From assembly GCF_042477335.2 (NCBI RefSeq), contig NC_091245.1, positions 87,644,501-87,708,500 on the forward strand: 64,000 nucleotides of DNA, read 5' to 3'. The DNA is from Ovis canadensis. Taxonomy: Eukaryota > Chordata > Mammalia > Artiodactyla > Bovidae. A program made the position numbers and the translations under genes. The notes under the pieces are model-generated. The model saw nothing but the letters and a program-made list of their open reading frames with translations, was not told where the DNA came from and searched no databases. Of the stretch, positions 57,776 through 64,000 are shown one piece after another; position 1 is the first letter of the stretch; each line of letters starts with the position of its first letter.

Positions 57776-60322
57776 ATGCCCATGATCCTGGGTTACTGGG
57801 ACATCCGTGGGGTGAGCGGGGATCCACAAGGGCTGGGAAGACGGAGGCGGGTGGGGAAATCCCGGGCAGTGGGACTGGTTCAGCCAGAAGCTTCCACAGG
57901 GCTTGCTGTAGCAGAGCCCCTTTCCTTAGCCCCACCATCTTAGCTGGGTGTTGGCATGTGTCTGTGTGGGTGGGTGGGTGGGGGGCGCCCATGCAGGGTT
58001 GGGGGTGGTGGTGAAGGGAGAGTGTTGGGAGTGTGGAAGCGACTTGCAGCAGTGAGAGTTTGGCAGTCAAGACCTGACAACTGCCCTCTGTCCTGGCATC
58101 TCTCCCAGCTGGCCCATGCCATCCGCCTGCTCCTGGAGTATACAGACTCAAACTATGAGGAGAAGAAGTACACGATGGGGGATGGTAATAGCATCCTTTT
58201 CATGTCCGGACTTCTGGCCAAGTCATGTTGATTTGGTGCCAAGCCACTCATATCCTTGTCCCTGTTGCCTCTGTTGCCCTCCACCAGCTGGAGCAGAGGC
58301 CTGCCCCTTCCCAAACTCTTTGAGGGTGCAGCTGGCCTCCAAGGAAGGACATGAGAGCCCATAGCTAGGCTCTGTATCAGTCATGGGCTCCTGTTAGTGT
58401 TGCACACACTTTCTGTAAGCCTCACTCAGGTAGGTTCCAAATCCTTGGAAGTCTGCTTTCCCCCAAAGCTCCAAGTGAGATCGGTGATTCTGAATCCACA
58501 TCTACCAGTTCAGGGAGTTTTGCCTCTGACTCCTCGGTGGGTCCCCTGGGAAGGAGGGCTCTACTCGGGAAATTTGTTTCACTGTGTGTTCTTTTTCACA
58601 GCCCCTGACTATGACAGAAGCCAGTGGCTGAGTGAAAAATTCAAGCTGGGCCTGGACTTCCCCAATGTAGGTGCAGGGGCTGGGGTCTGTGGGAAGAAGT
58701 AGACAGTGTCTCCATCCATCTCCTTTCCTGGCTTAGAGGTTTCAGAATCTGGCACCTTCTGCGCTGTCCCTCAGTTTTCTGGTTCTCTCCCCTGCCCTTT
58801 TATGATGCTCTGTGTCCCAGCTTATCCCTCGATTTTACAGCATATTATTTAGTGTCTACCATGAGCCAGGCTCTGCGAGTGCCAGGTTTCATCTCTACAC
58901 TTGGTCAAAGGAGGGGGTGCAGAGGAGTCTGGTGTTCCAAACACAGACTCCTGTCTGTTGCACAACAAAGGCCATGTTGTTCTTCCAGTTGCCCTACTTA
59001 ATTGATGGAGCTCACAAGCTCACCCAGAGCAACGCCATCCTTCGCTACATAGCTCGCAAGCACAACATGTGTAAGTGGGGCTGGAGAATACATGCCTATT
59101 CCCCTGGGCTGGGCTGGAGTGGGACGCTGAGGGTGAGTCTCTGTTGTGCGGCCACAGGTGGGGAGACAGAGGAGGAGAAGATCCGTGTGGACATTTTGGA
59201 GAACCAGACGATGGACGTCCGCTTGCACATGGCCAGGATCTGTTATAGCCCTGACTTTGTGAGTCCCCTCCCACTGGGCTGGGTTGCACAGAGTTTAAAT
59301 GCAAGACAGGGTCCCAGGTACACTGGTCCTTTTGCCATTTGAACCATTTGGTGCTATTGATCCACCAAGCTTGTCCCTACAGAGTCTCCAGAGTGACTCT
59401 CAGAACCCCTAGAACATAAAATGCAAACTCTAATTCCCACCAATCTTAGGAACAGTCCAGCCTCCCCTGGGTGGAAATTCAGTTCCTCGATGGTATTTAC
59501 CTCATTATACCAGGTCCTCCTTCCTGGCATCTCTGCTCAGGATGTGTGTCTTGTAGGCAGCCCAGGGCCAGACTTTGTTCCTCTGCCTTCTTTCTTTCAG
59601 GCTGTCAAATTGTCCCCAACTGTCCAGAAACTGCTCAGGCATCCATACCATTCTTGTCACCCACACTGAATGTAGGACTTCTTTCCTAGTCATTTTAGTG
59701 TTGATCAGCCTGAGGTCTGAGGACCGAGCTCCACCAGGTCTCAGAGCACTGCTGGTCTGACCCAGGGAAGTGTCTGGAGCTGAGTGGCGACACGTTTAGG
59801 GAGAGCGTGGTTTTGCCCTTTGCTTTCCCATCGCCTCTCACAGATGGGAGGTGGTACTCATAGGAGTTTAGTGAACACACGTGGGTTGAATTGCAGTGTG
59901 GGCACAAACCCAGGTGCAGTCAGGGGACGTTGCTGCTCACCCGCAGCTGGGATCAGACACAGCCCTGGGAGGCCTGCTCTCTGCCAGGGAGTCTGTGTCT
60001 GAGGGCGGTGACAGCTGGTTTTTGTCTAGGAGAAACTGAAGCCTGGTTTCTTGAAGGAGATCCCTGAAAAGATGAAGCTCTTCTCAGATTTTCTGGCGAA
60101 GAGGCCTTGGTTCGCAGGGGACAAGGTCAGTGGGATGGCTTCAGAGGAGGGAGAGCTGGTATTGTTTCTTACTCAGAGTTTGGTGCGCATTCATGCCTTG
60201 TCTTTCTGCAGCTCACCTATGTGGATTTCCTGGCTTATGATGTCCTTGACCGGCACCGCATATTTGAACCCACATGTCTGGATGAATTTCCAAACTTGAA
60301 AGACTTCATTACCCGTTTTGAG
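57776..60322 (+). CDS. GSTM: Glutathione S-transferase Mu, copy 4 (exons 1-7; last exon outside window)
   Basis: Partial Mu-class GST gene cut by the window end. Exons: 57776-57811, 58109-58184, 58602-58666, 58989-59070, 59158-59258, 60030-60125, 60212-60322, giving 189 open codons with GT/AG junctions (intron 4 donor is GTAAGT, GTGAGT in the others). No GLKKISAY-type exon 8 occurs in 60323-64000, so intron 7 exceeds 3.6 kb, in line with the 8.6-11 kb introns of its neighbours. It is the most diverged copy: Ser26, Lys31-Lys32 and Thr34 in the Mu loop (Arg-Gln and Ser in copies 1-3), Ala67, Lys94, Thr104, His110, Met135, Asp140, Ala143, Ala160, Arg166, Thr173, Glu177. Tyr7, Trp46, Gln72, Ser73 and Tyr116 are kept. 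It may be a different orthologue (for example GSTM2 or GSTM4 type) from copies 1-3. Confidence 0.88.
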
Positions 60323-61980
60323 GTGATTCCCCTGGTCCTCCTACTATTTGTATCTCTCTTCTCTTCCCTCTACTTTCTGATGCTTTCCTAGTTGGAACTA
60401 CAATGAGAAATAGAATTTATTGAGAACTTGGTTTATTCCAGGATCTCTGCTCAGCAGCTGACATACATTGTGTCAGATTTAACCTTTATAACATTCCTAC
60501 ATGGTAGAATAATTATCCTCTCCATTTTACTGATAAGGAATTAAGCTGAAAGGATAAGTAATTTCTGACGGTCACACAACCAGTACAGACTGTGCTGGGC
60601 TCCCAGTCAGAGTGTCTGGCTTCTACGGGCAGCAGTCAGGGGCTCTCTGTTTCTTGTATGAAAATGAAAAAAAGCTCAGGTTCTTTTGTTGACTGGGTTC
60701 ACAGCTCTGGAAAGTGTGAATGAAGCAGAATCTTCAGGAGTTTGCATGCAGCTGGCATGTGTAGAGTTGAAACACAATAGGGTTGATATGAAGTAATAAA
60801 AACACAAACAATATTTTCTCCTGCTCTCCAGAAGGCTCTCTGGCTATTGGCTCCCTCTCTGGGGTTGTACTGAGATTTCCAGGGATGTAATTGGTGCTGG
60901 GATTTTCTTCCATATGTAGGTGACTTCTTCGGAAGATTTTATAAGGACGCCTCTTATGATGGGCACCTTCCTTCCCTCCATGTCTTCCTTCTTTCTTCCT
61001 TCTGCTTACCCAAGATTCCATCTCAGAGATGGGTAGTACCTCATTTTAAGTTAAATTCACTGATCTGATCCTCTTCCCTCTATGAGGCATTACGTCAGGC
61101 ATAGGGGAATGCTGACGTCACATGGTCCTGTCACCTAGCCTCTGGGGCTCAGTGCAGCTGGAGAACTATAGGAACTCTGAGCTGTGTGGTGTGCATGGAG
61201 CCACCTTGGTTCTAGAGGAGCATGGTCTGACTGTGCCTCCCAGCTCATCATTCACCCTCAGTCTACCAACTGGAGAGTAAGAAATCTCTTTATGATGGAT
61301 TTGGGAATTTGAAGCTCTAGTCCAGTATGTTTTTCAGCCTACAATTTTGTTTTGTATTCCCAGGCCCATCATGAAATCTGCTTCCTCAGCCAGTTCTCTT
61401 CAGCTCTGGTTTTGGTCCAAGGCTTTATGACCTGAGATTTTTGCAAGAACCGGGATGACTGCCCAGCAGGGAGGATGTGGGACAGATGGGGGCTCCAGTA
61501 TGCGGCCTGTTGGGGCCTGCACTGTGCAGTACAGGCATGGTCTTTGGAGTCCTGGGAACTCTCGGGCACTGTTTGTTTGGGGAGATGGTGCACAGGTGCG
61601 CCTGAGCGCCTCACTGCCTGGTTGGCTGCAGCAGGATGAGGAAGGTTGGGGCTCAGTGAGAATGGGTTCAGGGCCTAGGCCAGGCAGTTGGTCTGTGTCC
61701 TTTAAGTGGAATAGAGTATGGTCTGGCCTAGTCTTGCTGCTCCACACCTCCAATCACCTTTCATCCATGTTGAAAGGTGAGATCTGGTGTCTCTTTCAAT
61801 CTGTTTATCTACTCTCTAAGCCCCTTTGTTGTGCTTGGGGTCCACCTGTGGTCAAGCCCTGGGAAGCCAAGAGCTTCCTTCTGACAAAGAGAATTGTTCT
61901 GCAGAATGAGAAGAAGTTGTTCTGTAGGGAGATGTCCCCTGAGGAGTGGGGGAGGAGACAATAAAAAACTACAATGTAAA
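60323..61980. other. Intron 7 of copy 4, proximal part
   Basis: Aligns with the start of intron 7 in the other copies. I recognise no repeat or gene in it. Confidence 0.5.
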
Positions 61981-61987
61981 TGTAGTG

Positions 61988-62935
61988 AGTTTCAGTCTTA
62001 TTTGGGGGTCTTACTGAGGACTTGTATCCTGTGTGACAGCCTCTCAGAGAGCTCTGAGTAACTGCTATGAAGAGGTAAGGTAGAAGACAGCAGATATATA
62101 CATTTTCACCTTGAAAATACATATAGTTGAGAATGAAAAGTTTGCCTGCCAAAGGCAGTAAACAAAGGTTGTTGCAACCATCAAGCCATTGCATTATAGT
62201 TGTCCCCTGTGGTGGGCCCTGGGGGAATTCAGGATGGAAACCCAATACCCACCACCTAGCCATCAGCCACTGCAGCCGCACCCAGCAGTGTACAGCAGAG
62301 ACTCAGGATGGGAAAACACAGGATACTGGCCTCAGATAGCGGAGGTACGTATCAAAGTAACGATTTCAGTGAGCCCAGACTTTTGTAGCTTCCTATACAC
62401 AGAACAGTGCTAAATTCATTAACCTGAGATGTCTGCTTTTCTTTAATTAACAGTAATCTTTTGATATTCCAACTACTTGGTTTTGTTACAAAACTCCTAT
62501 ATATCCTGGCTCCTTCCTTACCTCTTCAAGCCCAGGAAGCAGCCTCTCAAATAGCTCGAAGGGACTGCTCTGAAGTCCTCAGAGAATTACAGTATAATTC
62601 TCAACTTTTAGGTTGTGCATTTTTTTCATGACATCGTCAAATATACATGTTGGTAAAAGATTGCTGCTAATCATCAAAAAACCAACATCTCACGTTAATG
62701 ATCTTAATGCTTTTCTATGTGTAGGAAGATGGGTGAATCTCGGGTCTGTGTAATTCTTCATTCAAGATGCAACCCAACTCTCTAGGGGACCCTGTGTCCA
62801 AAACAAAGAATGTTTCATCCTGGTTTTCTCCATCTTGAACTCCCCTTAAGGCACACAGTCTGTGAGTGATTGCGGTGGGTTGTAGCTTAGTCCTTTCCTT
62901 AACCAGGTAGTGAGTGAGACTCTGTTCTTTTTGTT
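61988..62935 (-). mobile_element. Old LTR-like repeat interrupted by an inverted copy of itself, unit 4
   Basis: Outer copy pieces at about 61988-62110 and 62600-62935, in the orientation of the other copies. Between them, about 62111-62585, lies a second copy of the same family in the opposite orientation. Boundaries are approximate. Confidence 0.5.
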
Positions 62936-62939
62936 TACA

Positions 62940-64000
62940 GCTTCTCTAGGCCATACATTTGACCAAGGTTTGGGAGGCAAATTTCATCACCAATTTGTCC
63001 CATCGTGCTAGGAAGGCTCATTTCTAGGTCAGACAAGGACTTCATTGATAGGTCATTGCTGTGCTATATCTGGACACTGTTAATATACTAAAACTTCTCT
63101 GGATCATCTGTCTTACTAACTAGTCTATTATGACCCAGAATATGTTTCCCTTTGTCACTTCTTCCCATATCTAGAGTTGCACCATTACAATTAATTTTAT
63201 ATAGAGCTGTGTGTGTGCTAAGTCTCTTCAGTCGTGTCTGACTCTTTGTGAGCCCATGGACAGTAGTCTGCTAGGCTTCTCTGTCCATGGGGATTATACA
63301 GGCAAGAATACTGGAGTGGGCTGTGAAGCCCTCCTCCAGGAGATCTTCCCAACTGAGGGATCGAACCTACATCTCTTATGTCTCCTGCACTGGCAGGCCA
63401 GTTCTTTACCACTAGGGCCACCTGAAAAACCAATGTGGAGGTAGGTATATATGTGATTATAGAGGTTTACCATCATTAATTTTATCAGAGACCTGGCTGC
63501 ACAGAAGGTAATGCAAGAAACAATAATCTTATAAAATAATTAAGGTATAAGTAACATACCTAGTAACATTTTTAAGGTCATAGTACAACGAAGGAAACAA
63601 AGCATGAATAGTTTGAAAACAACAAACAGAGAATAAATTAAAACAATGATTAATATAACTGGTTGCGGTCTAGATCACGAGAAGCCATCAAGTCCAGAGA
63701 GGGGCCAGTTGGAGAGGCCAAATGATGGAGGGATTAGAAAGAAAGAAAAAGATAAATGCTCCATCTTTGTTTGCAAAATACTTTATCAACTTGCTTCAAG
63801 TTAGTAGGCATAAGAGGAAATGTTTCCTCATATTTGGAGAACAAAGATTAAAAGCCAGCAATATTTCAAACAGCCATAAAATTATAAATTCACTTCATTC
63901 AGTGCCATGGAATTAAATCTTGTTGACCTTGACTTTTTTTTGTTAGTAGTTTTATGAAGCCATCAGGTTTTCCATTTACAGTTTTGTAAATTTTTCACTC
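62940..64000. other. AT-rich intron 7 sequence of copy 4 with a SINE
   Basis: Contains a minus-strand Bov-tA-type SINE at about 63209-63432. The rest (62940-63200 and 63440-64000) is unassigned; it might be interior sequence of the LTR-like element next to it, but I recognise no protein. Confidence 0.4.
63209..63432 (-). mobile_element. Bov-tA-type SINE, minus strand, unit 4
   Basis: Reverse-oriented SINE with CAGTCGTGTCTGACTCTTTG near its start and the tRNA-like part (GGCAGGCCAGTTCTTTACCA) at the end. Confidence 0.8.

Larger units (their letters stand above)
56012..64000 (+). repeat. Diverged GSTM unit 4 (right end cut)
   Basis: Starts with the same L1 3' end and upstream block (for example the GATCTAGGCAGCCAAGGGTG stretch at 56249) as the other units, then GSTM copy 4. 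Divergence from units 1-3 is clearly higher, so this is an older duplicate. Confidence 0.8.

Noticed and set aside
61455-62281. Frames of 169 and 158 codons in intron 7 of copy 4, considered as exon 8 or a separate gene
   Set aside because: Neither contains the GLKKISAY exon 8 signature. They run through intron and LTR-like repeat sequence on opposite strands.

Overview
The window is mammalian, specifically ruminant (probably Bovidae), nuclear DNA. BovB LINE sequence, Bov-tA/BOV-A2 SINEs and CHR-type tRNA-derived SINEs are scattered throughout, and every gene has mammalian GT-AG exon structure. The only host genes I can support are class Mu glutathione S-transferases (GSTM), arranged head to tail on the + strand. 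Copies 1 (1112-12377), 2 (19845-31262) and 3 (38733-52304) are complete and open, with eight coding exons of 36, 76, 65, 82, 101, 96, 111 and 90 bp and 218 residues. Copy 4 (57776-60322 and beyond) has exons 1-7; its last exon lies past the window end.

The array is a tandem segmental duplication. Unit 1 is about 1-18737 (its left edge is cut by the window), unit 2 is 18738-37619, unit 3 is 37620 to about 56011, and unit 4 is about 56012 to the end. Start codons are 18733, 18888 and 19043 bp apart. Each unit holds an upstream block with a GC-rich promoter carrying a conserved ARE/AP-1-like site, exons 1-7 packed into about 2.5 kb, a very long intron 7 (8.65-11 kb) filled with repeats, exon 8 with its 3' UTR and an AGTAAA poly(A) signal, a TG microsatellite, and intergenic repeats.

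The units are mosaics. Units 1 and 2 share all 3'-half and intergenic insertions (SINEs and two solo LTRs). Unit 3 matches them closely only up to about exon 7 (about 41.3 kb), apart from a diverged patch around exon 5 (40034 to about 40550). Beyond that it is a different, older lineage lacking those insertions. In the 5' half, units 1 and 3 share small derived features that unit 2 lacks. A 2 kb intergenic stretch is almost identical between units 1 and 2, although its surroundings differ by several percent. This pattern points to unequal crossing over and gene conversion.

Intron 7 received a different late insertion in each unit: a class II solo LTR in unit 1, a 5'-truncated BovB that replaced about 285 bp in unit 2, and a 3.1 kb BovB, a dimeric SINE and another solo LTR in unit 3.

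All copies predict cytosolic dimeric enzymes that conjugate glutathione to electrophiles, with the catalytic Tyr7 and glutathione-binding residues kept. They differ at substrate-pocket positions (108, 109, 112, 210), so the array may encode enzymes of different specificity. I found no RNA genes, CRISPR arrays or non-GST host genes, and nothing that looks like an entirely new system. The most interesting content is the mosaic evolution of the cluster and the active-site differences.
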